IMG/VR virus record: IMGVR_UViG_3300049617_000207
Location: 32,015 to 96,014 of that record
Direction: 5' to 3' (one strand)
Length of the DNA: 64,000 bases
Source of the DNA: a virus
A program made the position numbers and the translations under genes. The notes below the pieces were generated by a model. The model saw only the letters and a program-made list of their open reading frames with translations. It had not been told where the DNA came from and ran no database searches. Shown piece after piece: positions 1 through 7,786 of this stretch (position 1 is its first letter; each line of letters opens with the position of its first letter).

Positions 1-2
1 TT

Positions 3-416
3 GCCGTAACGGACCTCTGCAAGTCCTTTCAGGGCATCACAAATAGCAATCTCTCGTATCATTGCAAACAAATGGTGAAGCACGGCGTGCTCACCGTTCC
101 GAAGCCGGGCTTCTATCAGTTAAACGCCACGAAGCCAAAGTCCAGCGAACAAATACGAGCCGAAGTCGCAGCGCAACCCTCACGAGTCGTCCAATCGCAA
201 GAGTCCTTCCAGCACGGCAAAGAGAATGGCATAAAACCCGTCGACACCCTGTGGACGAAGTTGCTTACAAAGCAACTCGATTCGATTTTAGCCCGCATGG
301 ATAGCGAGCTTCCCGCGAAGGCGCTCTTCATGGTCGCGGATCGCGATGCCTTAACCGAGATGCTAAACCTCGCTATCTCGCGACGGCCGATGCTGCCAAA
401 CACCGTCGAGGTGTGA
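3..416 (+). CDS. Winged-helix DNA-binding protein, 5' end outside window
   Basis: The reading frame is open to the left edge, so the N-terminus is missing. The first 40 visible residues (LCKSFQGITNSNLSYHCKQM, then VKHGVLTVPKPGFYQLN) have the helix-turn-helix plus wing pattern of MarR/ArsR-like winged helices, with a beta wing ending in YQLN. The remainder (residues about 45 to 138) is polar and unrecognised. It ends in GTGA, overlapping the start of the next small gene, which suggests translational coupling. An internal ATG at 72 would cut the recognition helix, so it is not the start. Role inferred: regulator; target unknown. Confidence 0.7.
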   Translation, partial: AVTDLCKSFQGITNSNLSYHCKQMVKHGVLTVPKPGFYQLNATKPKSSEQIRAEVAAQPSRVVQSQESFQHGKENGIKPVDTLWTKLLTKQLDSILARMDSELPAKALFMVADRDALTEMLNLAISRRPMLPNTVEV

Positions 417-571
417 TACAGGTTGGCGGCGAGTATGTTTGCGCCTGCGTGGTTCCCCTACCGCCGTATCATCGTCTCGCAGACGACGTGACCGCCGCCT
501 GCATGTGCGTGTGTCACCTGGGCGCCTGCGACTTCGCGCGGTGCGCAGCGCACGCGAAGACCAAGTCGTAA
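413..571 (+). CDS. Small Cys-rich protein, 52 aa
   Basis: GTG start overlaps the stop of the upstream gene (GTGA). The peptide has a CxC near residue 10 and a cluster CMCVCH, then C and C downstream (residues 30-44), enough to bind one zinc. A terminator hairpin begins 6 bases after the stop, which supports a real last gene of the operon. No family recognised. Confidence 0.5.
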   Translation: MIQVGGEYVCACVVPLPPYHRLADDVTAACMCVCHLGACDFARCAAHAKTKS

Positions 572-576
572 AACGC

Positions 577-611
577 GAGAGGCCGCCCGTCGCAAAACCG
601 GGCGGCCTCTC
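577..611 (+). terminator. Rho-independent terminator
   Basis: A perfect 13-bp stem GAGAGGCCGCCCG pairs with 599-611 across a 9-base loop, followed by TTTG. It lies between converging gene sets; the reverse strand also has a T-rich flank, so it may work both ways. Confidence 0.8.
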
Positions 612-678
612 TTTGATCGGTTCGCACTCTATCCGGGCCATAGTCACGTGGGATGCCTATGAGGATTTATTGCCTTCG

Positions 679-1002
679 TTATACGCCGTCGTAGCCCTTG
701 TCCGGCGGCTTGTCAGGATCGGCGCCGGGAATCATCCACGGCGGGAGCGGCTCCGCGCGAAACCCCTCGTCGAGCATGCCCTGCCGCGTGAGTTGCTCGC
801 GCCGGGCGAGGTGGTACTGATCCACGTAGGACAAGAGCGCCGCCTGATACTCCTTCGCGGCTTTTAGCTCGGCCTTCGCACCGTCGTACGCGCGCTCCGC
901 GCGGTCGCGCTCGCGGTTGGCCGCAAAGAGCTTCGCGAGCGCATCGTCGGGCGAGGCGATTTCGACGTTCGTGATTTGATACGGCGGGTTGTTTTGCGGC
1001 AA
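679..1002 (-). CDS. Helical phage protein, 107 aa
   Basis: TTG start with the ribosome site CACGGAGG five bases upstream. Residues 20-75 are charged and helical (rich in A, E, K, R) and probably form a coiled coil; the C-terminus is Pro/Asp-rich. Last gene of the leftmost minus-strand chain, 15 bases after the small membrane protein. Function unknown. Confidence 0.6.
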   Translation of the reverse strand: MPQNNPPYQITNVEIASPDDALAKLFAANRERDRAERAYDGAKAELKAAKEYQAALLSYVDQYHLARREQLTRQGMLDEGFRAEPLPPWMIPGADPDKPPDKGYDGV

Positions 1003-1017
1003 GGGCGCCTCCGTGCG

Positions 1018-1332
1018 TTACGCGCGAGTGAGCTTGGCGATGGCCTCGGGTGCGACGACCGCAACGCCCGCGGCGACCGCGCCGACGCCGCCCGTGGCAA
1101 CCACCGGCACCGTGTTCGTTGGGATGATCGCCGCGGTCGTGCCCGGCGCAGGCGTCGGGTTGAGGAGCGTCCGCACCAGGCCCGCGACTGAAGCAAGCGC
1201 CAGGCCGACCGCGACGATAAGCGCCGCGTGGCCGGGGAGGATGATCGCCACGGCGGCGCCGACGACGCCGAGCCCGCCACCGGCGACGTAGGTCACGATT
1301 GCGAGGAGGTCGGCCGGGTGGCGCGATGTCAT
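1018..1332 (-). CDS. Small membrane protein, 104 aa
   Basis: Two or three hydrophobic stretches (residues about 9-32, 37-58 and 76-95), rich in Ala, Val and Gly. The frame stays open about 115 codons upstream, but that part is Arg/Pro-rich and looks non-coding, so the ATG at 1332 was chosen. Holin-like topology is possible but unproven. Confidence 0.55.
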   Translation of the reverse strand: MTSRHPADLLAIVTYVAGGGLGVVGAAVAIILPGHAALIVAVGLALASVAGLVRTLLNPTPAPGTTAAIIPTNTVPVVATGGVGAVAAGVAVVAPEAIAKLTRA

Positions 1333-1364
1333 CGGTGGTACTCGGCGACGCGCGCGCGGATCGC

Positions 1365-1394
1365 CTGCTAGAGTTCGCGCGGAGAACGTGCTAA
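1365..1394 (-). promoter_or_regulatory. Weak candidate promoter
   Basis: On the minus strand TTAGCA, an 18-base spacer containing CGCGCG, then TAGCAG, with GAGTGCC upstream. It resembles a degraded copy of the GCGCGC-core promoters found elsewhere in the window and would serve the 1332 gene. Confidence 0.3.
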
Positions 1395-1660
1395 CATCGC
1401 GGCACTCGCCGGGCTCGCCTTCGCGACGCGCAGAGACCCTCACGGGTGAGTATGCCGAGGAGGCGGGGCGTACGACCGGCGGGAGCGACTTGGCAAGAGC
1501 CGTGAAAGCATCGAGGCCCCTGCAATGTGGGATCGCCTCGGACGCTCGGACGCCGCGCTGATCGGCGGTCGCGTGAGTCAGAGTGAAGCGAGGGGACGCT
1601 CTCGCGAAAGGCCGTGCGATACGACACGGAGAGCGCGCAGCGAGGCGGGGCGGGCGCGCA
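1395..1660. other. Intergenic stretch without recognised gene
   Basis: Between the divergent genes at 1332 (-) and 1677 (+). Six-frame reading gives only Arg/Pro-rich shadows. It should hold the promoter for the + gene, but no convincing -35/-10 pair was seen. Confidence 0.4.
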
Positions 1661-1676
1661 CAAAAGGAGGCAAGCA

Positions 1677-1907
1677 TTGGGCTACGCGCTCACGCGCGAC
1701 CGGGTCGTCGCCAAGTGTCACATCGGGGAGGGCGCGCGCTGCTGCAAGTATCTCATGGCTGCGCTGCAAGGCTTCGAGTGCGCCGCGACCAACGTCACCG
1801 AGCGCGAGAGCATCGACGCGCGTGCCGCGAGCTTCACCGCCAAGAGCGGTCCCTGCGCGGACCCGAGCGACGCCACAAGCGAGGCGCGCGCGTACGAGCC
1901 GCCTTAG
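1677..1907 (+). CDS. Small Cys-containing protein, 76 aa
   Basis: TTG start chosen because a very good ribosome site (AAAAGGAGG) ends at 1670. Cys at CHIGEGARCC and near residues 35 and 60 may bind metal. It overlaps the end of the converging minus gene by 4 bases. The frame continues upstream of the TTG but has no ribosome site there. No family recognised. Confidence 0.55.
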   Translation: MGYALTRDRVVAKCHIGEGARCCKYLMAALQGFECAATNVTERESIDARAASFTAKSGPCADPSDATSEARAYEPP

Positions 1908-2101
1908 CCGTTCTTCACGGCGCACGACACGCAGCCGAACGTATCACCATCGCGCACCCATCCCAGGCTACCCGCTAACCGCTTCACCGCGTCTTGCGGG
2001 TCGACGTCGTCGGGCGGATCGCGCGCGAGCGCCCCGATGAGCGCGAGCGCGCATGCCGGACATGTGAGCGGGCGCTGCGCGGGCACGTAGAGCGCGCTCA
2101 A
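1904..2101 (-). CDS. Zinc-ribbon-like protein, about 65 aa
   Basis: CPAC near the N-terminus and CVSC near the C-terminus frame an acidic helix, a simple two-knuckle zinc ribbon. The start is uncertain: TTG 2101 is used here, GTG 2086 is possible; the longer ATG frame is the shadow of the upstream gene. It lies 25 bases after the previous stop. Confidence 0.5.
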   Translation of the reverse strand: MSALYVPAQRPLTCPACALALIGALARDPPDDVDPQDAVKRLAGSLGWVRDGDTFGCVSCAVKNG

Positions 2102-2126
2102 CGGAGCGAACGTGGGCGGGCGGGCC

Positions 2127-2330
2127 TTACGCGAAGCCGTTGCGGTGCCGGGCAAGTGCCGCGGCGTGCCATTCTTCGAGGATCGGATCGTAGACCGGCA
2201 GTTGCACGAGCGCCGGACGATAGCCCTGCGTGACGCCGACGACGAGCGCGGGCGGCACGTGTTCGGGCGCGGGATCGGGCGCGACGACAACGGCCGTCGT
2301 GGGCTGCGTGAGCTTCACTCCCTTCGCCAT
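2127..2330 (-). CDS. Short Pro/Val-rich protein, 67 aa
   Basis: ATG two bases after the stop of the 202-aa gene, with GAAAGG upstream. Composition is Pro/Ala/Val-rich with a conserved-looking PVYDPILEEWHAAALARH end. No family recognised; probably part of the terminase operon. Confidence 0.55.
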   Translation of the reverse strand: MAKGVKLTQPTTAVVVAPDPAPEHVPPALVVGVTQGYRPALVQLPVYDPILEEWHAAALARHRNGFA

Positions 2331-2331
2331 G

Positions 2332-2940
2332 TTACGCGCCGCCTTTCATGACGTCGGGCTTTACGGTCGACGTCGCCGCCGCGGTCGCCGCCGGTGCCGG
2401 TCCACTCGCGAGGTACGGGCGGCCGGGCAGCGTGCGGTTTCCGGGCCGCACCTGGCCGCTCTGCGTATCGAACGTGACACCGGCGGAGGTGCCGGGGTGT
2501 CCGGCGGCAACCGCGATGGTGCCGCCGTCGCTCAAGGTTGGCGGCGCAGGCCGTCCGGCGAGCGCCGCGTCCGCGGCGGCGACCTTCCGTGCGCCTGCGC
2601 CAAAGAGGTACGCGCGCGCATGTGCGGCGGTCGAGATAACCGCCTGGGCGACGCGTTCGTAGACGGGGCCGCCCGCCTGCGGGACGATCCCCGACGGCAG
2701 CGTCGCGGGCTTGACGGCCTCGTCGGCGGCCTCGGGCTCTTCTTCTGCGGGTGCCGGAGCGGGCTCGGGCGGTGCCTGATCGGCGATGGCCTCGGTCGGC
2801 GTCGTTGCCGTGACGGGCGGCGGCGCATCGGGCGGGAACGTGCCCCCGTGCGCTTCCACCTCTGCGCGAGCCGCGGCCTCGGCGTCCGTGTGGGCCTGCG
2901 CGGCGCGCTCGGCTTCGAGCGCCTGCTGTTCCTGTTCCAT
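2332..2940 (-). CDS. Ala/Pro/Glu-rich phage protein, 202 aa
   Basis: Starts after a textbook ribosome site (AAGGAGG, 4 bases from ATG). Residues 1-32 are a charged helix, 35-75 a Pro/Glu/Ala linker, and the C-terminal half is Gly/Ala/Thr-rich. Low complexity suggests a scaffold- or decoration-like role, but this is a guess from composition. It lies downstream of the terminase. Confidence 0.65.
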   Translation of the reverse strand: MEQEQQALEAERAAQAHTDAEAAARAEVEAHGGTFPPDAPPPVTATTPTEAIADQAPPEPAPAPAEEEPEAADEAVKPATLPSGIVPQAGGPVYERVAQAVISTAAHARAYLFGAGARKVAAADAALAGRPAPPTLSDGGTIAVAAGHPGTSAGVTFDTQSGQVRPGNRTLPGRPYLASGPAPAATAAATSTVKPDVMKGGA

Positions 2941-2981
2941 GTCGCCTCCTTGCGTTTACGATCCGAGTGCGCGCGCCGTCC

Positions 2982-3221
2982 TCATTGCACCTGCTTGACT
3001 AAGGCGTACTGTGCGAGCACCTCGAAGTGATGGGACTGCGTCTCGTGGCGCCGCAGCCACCCGAGATGCGACGCGCACGTGAAGCGCGCGCCGCACTCCT
3101 GGCAGAGCACGACGGCTACCGGATACTCGTGACACGTCGCGTAAAAGCACGCGTAGTCGACGCCGCGGTGCATCGTGACGTCGCCGGTCATACGCGTCGT
3201 CTTTTCCTCGCTCGACCTCAT
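2982..3221 (-). CDS. C2H2 zinc-finger-like protein, 79 aa
   Basis: ATG overlaps the terminase stop (ATGA). Residues about 38-64 read CQECGARF, then a helix with two His (HETQSHH), the spacing of a C2H2 finger. Upstream CFYATCHEY adds two more Cys. Phage C2H2-like proteins usually bind DNA or RNA; here it would be made together with the terminase. Confidence 0.65.
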   Translation of the reverse strand: MRSSEEKTTRMTGDVTMHRGVDYACFYATCHEYPVAVVLCQECGARFTCASHLGWLRRHETQSHHFEVLAQYALVKQVQ

Positions 3222-4726
3222 ACGTCAAGCATACCCCGAAAGAGCCGCACGAGTAGGTAGCGTCCGGCATCCATCGCGTGATCGTCGCTCTTGACCGGCC
3301 GCTCGTCGATATTCTTATCGTCTTTCTCGTCGGGGTGGTGGTACTTCTTTATCTCGCGGATCGTGTTGACGCACCTGCGCGCGATATACAGAATGGGCCG
3401 CCTGCGTCCCATTGGCTTGAGCGCCCACCGCACGACCGAGATACCGCCGACCACGTTGGGGAGGTTATTGATGAGCGCATGCTTATTCGCGGGCTCCGTC
3501 TGCACGCCGAGCGCCGCGAGCGTGGCCGCGTCACCGGCGTCGTGATCGGCCACGCGCCACGCCGTGTTCGTGAACCAGGGCTCGGCGATGATCGAGCGGG
3601 CGAAGACGTCGGCCGTGCGGCCCGAGGCGTAGTCCTCGGCAAAGATGATGACGTCGTCGCTCGGGGTCGGCTGCGCGTAGAGCGCGACGCACGGATTCGT
3701 GTAGCCGAAGTCGATGCCCGAGACCACGGGGAAGGCCGGGTTGTAGTCGTAGTCGACGACGTGGAGCTTCTCGTCGAACATCGGATAGGCGAGGCCCTTC
3801 GTGTCGGGCCGCAGCGAGAGCCATTGCGAATTCCACACGGACTCGTCCATGCGGAGATACTTGTGAATGACGTCGTCAATGGGCATCCACCCGTGCGAGC
3901 GCGACGCGCGGCCGGGGCCGGGCACGTAATGCTCGACGCCGTTCACGTCGGTCGTTTTCGCGCGGCACGTGGCTTCAAGTTGGCATGATCCGCAACCCGT
4001 GGGCGCGCCGTCCTGGTGACGCTCCGGCGGGCAGTTCTCAATAATTTCCCACACGCACCAAAAGTAGCGGCGCAAGTCACTCGCTTCTTCGAGTAACTGC
4101 TCCATCGGGCCGTACGCCTTCTTGCGGCTCGACGTGTAGATCGTCGCGGGCGGGTTGCCATTCGTGCGCACCGGCATGCTCAGACCTTCTTGAATTATCG
4201 TCCAGGATGTTAGCTCGATTTCGTCCCAATGCGCGCGCTCGGGATGCGGCGAGTTCACGCGGTTCATCGTTGCGGGCATAATCTCGACTTCACCGCCGTT
4301 GCGTAGCGTCGTCTTCGAGATGAGCGACTCGCCCCGCACATCGTTACGGAATTCCGGCAGCGCAAGAAAGCCCGTGATGTATTTGTAGCACTTCTTCGCC
4401 TGCTCTTCGATGGCGCCGATGTTGGCGATGGTCGTGCCGAAGTGCTTCATCATGAGATGATCGAGCAGCGCGAATTGCACGGTTTTGCCGCCCGTTCGCG
4501 GGCCAACCCATATCGCATCGAGCACGACGCGAAAGAACGCATCGGCCAGCGCATCGAACGGGGAGCAATGCCCGTCGCACACGGCCACGCGTGGGATCGT
4601 GTAGCCGTAGTGCTCTTGGATGTAGAGGTGCAGGTCGTCGCGGTCCTGCGGCGGGAGCGCGGCGGAGAGGACCGCGTACGATTCGGCAAGGGCTTTGACG
4701 TATTCGATTTCGTCATCCGTGACCAC
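3218..4726 (-). CDS. terL: Terminase large subunit
   Basis: DNA-packaging motor: an ATPase translocates DNA into the prohead and a nuclease cuts it. Walker A is GPRTGGKT (residues 75-82), Walker B AHWDEIE (165-171, catalytic E169). The RNase H-like nuclease has SGIDFGYTNP (D339), VADHDAGD (about 392-399) and the closing KSDDHAMDAGRYLL. Between the two domains sits a four-Cys cluster (C232, C245, C248, C254). The GTG at 4726 is preferred to the GTG/ATG further upstream because AAAAGGAG lies 8 bases before it; this gives 502 aa. The neighbour downstream overlaps by ATGA. Portal and capsid genes are not adjacent, so packaging and head modules are split. Confidence 0.95.
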   Translation of the reverse strand: MVTDDEIEYVKALAESYAVLSAALPPQDRDDLHLYIQEHYGYTIPRVAVCDGHCSPFDALADAFFRVVLDAIWVGPRTGGKTVQFALLDHLMMKHFGTTIANIGAIEEQAKKCYKYITGFLALPEFRNDVRGESLISKTTLRNGGEVEIMPATMNRVNSPHPERAHWDEIELTSWTIIQEGLSMPVRTNGNPPATIYTSSRKKAYGPMEQLLEEASDLRRYFWCVWEIIENCPPERHQDGAPTGCGSCQLEATCRAKTTDVNGVEHYVPGPGRASRSHGWMPIDDVIHKYLRMDESVWNSQWLSLRPDTKGLAYPMFDEKLHVVDYDYNPAFPVVSGIDFGYTNPCVALYAQPTPSDDVIIFAEDYASGRTADVFARSIIAEPWFTNTAWRVADHDAGDAATLAALGVQTEPANKHALINNLPNVVGGISVVRWALKPMGRRRPILYIARRCVNTIREIKKYHHPDEKDDKNIDERPVKSDDHAMDAGRYLLVRLFRGMLDV

Positions 4727-4740
4727 CAGGGCGGCTCCTT

Positions 4741-5031
4741 TTACGGTTCGAGTTCGTCCGCGTTGACCCACCCGCTCACGCCGCGGGTTCGCCCGGCGAG
4801 TGACCGCACGCGCACGAAGCGGCCTTTACATTCAAGCGTGACGACCTGCCTATCGTTATCCGCCACCCTCGCGCGCCGCAGGATTTGCGATGGGCTCGGC
4901 CACTCACCCGCATCGTATTCTTCGAGGTTCTCCTGCGAGTTCCAGATAAGCACGTACGGCGCGCTATGTGACATGCCTGAAATATGCGCGGGTGCGCCGA
5001 CCGCGCATGCAAGAACGGTCGCGACGATCAT
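4741..5031 (-). CDS. Exported SH3-like small protein, 96 aa
   Basis: The start overlaps the previous stop (ATGA) and has AAGGAG 7 bases upstream. The first 14 residues are hydrophobic (MIVATVLACAVGA), a short signal or anchor with a poor lipobox (VLAC). The C-terminal 35 residues (VRVRSLAGRTRGVSGWVNAD) match bacterial SH3 repeats, which bind cell wall. Together with the two membrane genes upstream this could be an envelope or lysis set. Confidence 0.6.
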   Translation of the reverse strand: MIVATVLACAVGAPAHISGMSHSAPYVLIWNSQENLEEYDAGEWPSPSQILRRARVADNDRQVVTLECKGRFVRVRSLAGRTRGVSGWVNADELEP

Positions 5032-5444
5032 TGGCTTTTCTCCTTGCATGAGTTGGAGCCGAGTGCGTCGAGGTCATGGAAGAGTGTATCGAACGCATAG
5101 AGGCGCGCCTGGTTAAACGCCGGGGTCTCTTTTTGCTGCAGTTGGTCCGCGATAGCTTGGTTGGCCTCAAACTTATGCACGGCGGAAACGAATTTCGACG
5201 TGTAGGCGCATTGCACCGCGCGTTGCGCTGCGGCTTGCGCCGCGCGGTTGACGATTTCGTCGTGCGCGGCGTTGACCACGAATTGCGTGCGGATACTCTC
5301 GTACCCGAGCGTCGCAATCATGATGAGCCCGACCACAACGGTCATGAGCATGAAGCGATTGAGTTTATCGTTAGTGAGCGTGTGAATGTGCTCGTTGCTT
5401 TTCTCGATGGAAATTTCCTCGTGACCGTCGACAAGTGGCATCAT
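5028..5444 (-). CDS. Single-pass membrane protein, 138 aa
   Basis: One membrane segment (about residues 31-48, FMLMTVVVGLIMIATLGYES) after a polar N-terminus, then a long Ala/Gln-rich helical region outside. This topology fits inner-membrane spanin-like or holin-associated proteins, but no sequence family was recognised. It starts in ATGA overlap with the upstream gene and ends in ATGA overlap with the downstream one. Confidence 0.65.
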   Translation of the reverse strand: MMPLVDGHEEISIEKSNEHIHTLTNDKLNRFMLMTVVVGLIMIATLGYESIRTQFVVNAAHDEIVNRAAQAAAQRAVQCAYTSKFVSAVHKFEANQAIADQLQQKETPAFNQARLYAFDTLFHDLDALGSNSCKEKSQ

Positions 5445-5920
5445 GTCTTCTTCTTCCGTGCAAATGAATTCGCCAGCGTTTGAAAAAATGTCAAATTTTG
5501 CAAGTCGCGCAGTTCGTCTTTGACCGAGGTGAGTTCGCGAAGAAGCTCCACGTTTGCACGCAGAGCTTCCGTGTTCGTGGTCTGCAGGTCGCCGATTTGC
5601 GCAATGAGCGTACTCATACGGCCGTCGACCAGGCCATGCACCTCGTCGATTTTCTCGCCGTTGGCATCGGTGCCGTCCTTAATCGCCGCGGCGTCGTTCT
5701 TGAATTGGCGCAGGGGCGTGACGATAAGGAGCGTGACCATCGCGCCGAGCGCGGGCGTGAGGATGGAGGCGAGTACGCCGATGATCGAGACCGTCAGGCC
5801 GTCGCCGTACTTGAGCGCCAGCAGCGCGCACACGGCGAATACCGTGGAGACCGAAAGGATCGGGACGACGACTTGCCATTGCTTCGGGTGCAGCGCCGCA
5901 TTAGCGAGCGTCGGTTTCAT
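5441..5920 (-). CDS. Two-pass membrane protein with coiled coil, 159 aa
   Basis: Two membrane segments (residues about 16-37 and 43-66) followed by a heptad-like helix to the C-terminus, which ends in basic KKKT. ATG 5920 lies 8 bases after GAAGG; GTG 5929 would sit on the ribosome site. Holin is possible from topology and from the adjoining membrane and SH3 genes; not shown by sequence. Confidence 0.65.
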   Translation of the reverse strand: MKPTLANAALHPKQWQVVVPILSVSTVFAVCALLALKYGDGLTVSIIGVLASILTPALGAMVTLLIVTPLRQFKNDAAAIKDGTDANGEKIDEVHGLVDGRMSTLIAQIGDLQTTNTEALRANVELLRELTSVKDELRDLQNLTFFQTLANSFARKKKT

Positions 5921-5985
5921 AAGAGCCACCTTCCTTGGTGCATACTGCTTCTTCGTACGTGTAGCAGGAGTGACCCGCTAGAGTT

Positions 5986-7032
5986 TTAGTTCACCCGGCG
6001 CAGGTCGGCGGGTGCGGGGTCGCTCGCGGGCTCGATGATGTGCTGCCCCGGCTCGGGCCGCTCGACGTCGCGGATCGCCTCGAAGAGCATCTCGGCGCCT
6101 GGGCTCTCGCGCGCAAGCTCACGCGCGCTCCACCCGCATCGCGCGCAGACCATCGTGCTCGGCGCAAAGTCGTGCTCGGCCCCGGAGCACCGGCGCGCGG
6201 GTTTACTCGTGTATTGCTCGCGAAATTCCGCCTTCGTGACCGGCGGCGCCTCGACGTCGATGATCGGCCCGGTGCGCCGCTTGGGTGGCGCCGGTAGCTC
6301 GGGGCGGGGCACGTAGTCGTGTGGGATCGCGCGCACGGCCGCGATGCGCTCGGGCGTCACGATGCCGGGAGCGCCTGCGCAGTAGCGCCGGACGCGCGTG
6401 TTGAGGCCGTCGTCGTCCTCGCCGGGGTTACGCGTGAGGCCGTAGACGGCCGCGACCTTATCGGCGCGGGTGGGCGCCGCGGGCGCGAGTAGCTCGCCGA
6501 CGAGCACCGTCTGCACCGGCCGAGGCGGCTCGGCGAGCGGCGCGAGTACGTTGAAGCCTTCTTCTTCCACCGTGTCGACGAGCCCGCGGAACGGATCGGG
6601 CGGCATCGGCAGCGCGATGTGCTCGACGCCGGGGATCGCCGACGCCGCCTCGGCCATCGCGCGCCCGTAGGCGGAGTCGGGCGAGTAGCCGTGCCGGTCC
6701 ATAAGTTCGAGCATGCGGCTCGCGGTGTTACGCGGCACGCCGCCCGCTATCAGTCGCGCGAGCGTGCCGTTGTGCTCGTCGGCCGCCGCCTGGCTCGTTA
6801 CGAACGCCTCGCGCGCGAAGCTCTTGAAACGCTGGCTCGGCTCGTCGATTGGCGCCGCGGCCGGGCCGACCGTGCGCATCTCGTTGCCGGTCTCGACCGC
6901 GGCCTCTTGCATCGTGCGCTTGCACTTCGTACAGGGCGCCCGGCCGCTACCGAAGTCGTGTGTTCCGCGGGGGCATAGCGGCCTTGTATGCAGCGAACGT
7001 GGGTCGGGGCGGCGGGGCGAGAGGTTGTCCAT
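5986..7032 (-). CDS. Protein with two zinc ribbons, 348 aa
   Basis: Two similar zinc-ribbon signatures bracket the protein: CPRGTHDFGSGRAPCTKC near residue 20 and CSGAEHDFAPSTMVCARC near residue 295. The centre is helical and Ala/Pro-rich with repeated acidic stretches. The start overlaps the upstream gene by 86 bases; no other start lies before the first Cys pair. Function unknown; possibly a nucleic-acid-binding scaffold. Confidence 0.7.
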   Translation of the reverse strand: MDNLSPRRPDPRSLHTRPLCPRGTHDFGSGRAPCTKCKRTMQEAAVETGNEMRTVGPAAAPIDEPSQRFKSFAREAFVTSQAAADEHNGTLARLIAGGVPRNTASRMLELMDRHGYSPDSAYGRAMAEAASAIPGVEHIALPMPPDPFRGLVDTVEEEGFNVLAPLAEPPRPVQTVLVGELLAPAAPTRADKVAAVYGLTRNPGEDDDGLNTRVRRYCAGAPGIVTPERIAAVRAIPHDYVPRPELPAPPKRRTGPIIDVEAPPVTKAEFREQYTSKPARRCSGAEHDFAPSTMVCARCGWSARELARESPGAEMLFEAIRDVERPEPGQHIIEPASDPAPADLRRVN

Positions 7033-7144
7033 CGGGGTCCTCGATGCTCGGATCGTAGAAGATGATCGTCGGGCGGGGCTCGGCGCGGAAGATCATCTTA
7101 CGCGGCGCCTCGCCGGTGAGCCCCTTCTTCACCCGCTCACTCAT
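6947..7144 (-). CDS. Small basic protein, 65 aa
   Basis: ATG inside the last codons of the 46-aa gene (8-base overlap). Basic N-terminus, then PTIIFYDPSIEDPDG. Its 3' third is read in another frame by the 348-aa gene. Support rests on the overlap chain; no family recognised. Confidence 0.5.
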   Translation of the reverse strand: MSERVKKGLTGEAPRKMIFRAEPRPTIIFYDPSIEDPDGQPLAPPPRPTFAAYKAAMPPRNTRLR

Positions 7145-7277
7145 CGCGCCGCGCGTCCCCGCGGATCGGCCACTCGGCGGAGCCGTAGCGCGGCGTACCT
7201 CGCTCCACTCTCTCCGCCAGGCGCGCCAATAGGTAGCCTAGCGAGAACGCGAGCATCATGCGCTCGAAGTCGTTCAT
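7137..7277 (-). CDS. Short helical protein, 46 aa
   Basis: ATGA overlap with the upstream stop and 8-base overlap with the next ATG. Sequence begins MNDFERMMLAFSLGYLLARL, an amphipathic or weak membrane helix, then a charged tail. Too short for a family call. Confidence 0.5.
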   Translation of the reverse strand: MNDFERMMLAFSLGYLLARLAERVERGTPRYGSAEWPIRGDARRDE

Positions 7278-7672
7278 ACGTTACGCGGCTCGTCGAGCGC
7301 CGCGGTCGTCGCGCAGATTGGCTTGCCGGGGCCGTGGTCGTGGCCGCTCGCGCACGCTTCGGTCTGGAAGCGTTCGCCGTCGGTGCAGCACTCCGTGCAA
7401 ATGTCGTACTCGTGCAGGCACGTGAGACCGATGTCGTCGATGCCCTTGACCTCGCCGCCTGCCTCGGTGTGACCGTGGCCGCACTCGCCATAGACGCCCC
7501 AGGGCCGATGAATTCGGCGGATGCGCAAGAGGGCGGCTTTCGCAAGCGCAAGGTCGGCCGCGATGATGTCGAGCAGCGACCTGTCGAGCACCTCTCCCGG
7601 CGGCACGACGGTCTGCCCGGCCTGCGGCACGACGGTCTGCCCGGCAACGGAAAGGTCGCCGTCGTTTACCAA
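7274..7672 (-). CDS. Cys/His-rich phage protein, 132 aa
   Basis: TTG start overlapping the previous gene's last codon. Residues 60-115 contain ECGHGH, CLHEYDICTECC and CASGHDH, a set of Cys and His able to bind one or two zinc ions. The N-terminus carries a tandem repeat GQTVVPQA/GQTVVPPG. Similar short zinc proteins with a central helix are common and uncharacterised in actinophage-like genomes. Confidence 0.6.
   Translation of the reverse strand: MVNDGDLSVAGQTVVPQAGQTVVPPGEVLDRSLLDIIAADLALAKAALLRIRRIHRPWGVYGECGHGHTEAGGEVKGIDDIGLTCLHEYDICTECCTDGERFQTEACASGHDHGPGKPICATTAALDEPRNV
7601..7645. repeat. Tandem 24-bp repeat, two copies
   Basis: Two exact 21-base copies (7601-7621 and 7625-7645) at 24-base spacing, encoding the doubled GQTVVP in the overlying gene. 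Confidence 0.85.
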
Positions 7673-7776
7673 AGCGGCACGCAGTCCGTGCAGTAGTACG
7701 GGTCGCGTTTGAAGTCCGGGGCATCGCGGCGCACGTCGTACTCACGACCGCAGTAGCGGCACCGGATCGAGACCAC
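7666..7776 (-). CDS. Zinc-ribbon peptide, 36 aa
   Basis: CRYCGREYD then YYCTDC, a complete C2-C2 zinc ribbon. GTG start 10 bases after the upstream stop; the longer frame is a shadow of that gene. The stop overlaps the next TTG. Confidence 0.55.
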   Translation of the reverse strand: MVSIRCRYCGREYDVRRDAPDFKRDPYYCTDCVPLW

Positions 7777-7786
7777 CGGCGGCAGA

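Noticed and set aside
439-867. 142-aa + frame over the left terminator
   Set aside because: Arg/Pro-rich, runs through the terminator hairpin and opposite the minus gene; a shadow of high GC.
2230-3030. 266-aa + frame opposite the 202-aa gene
   Set aside because: Composition is that of the antisense of a GC-rich gene; the minus gene has a perfect ribosome site.
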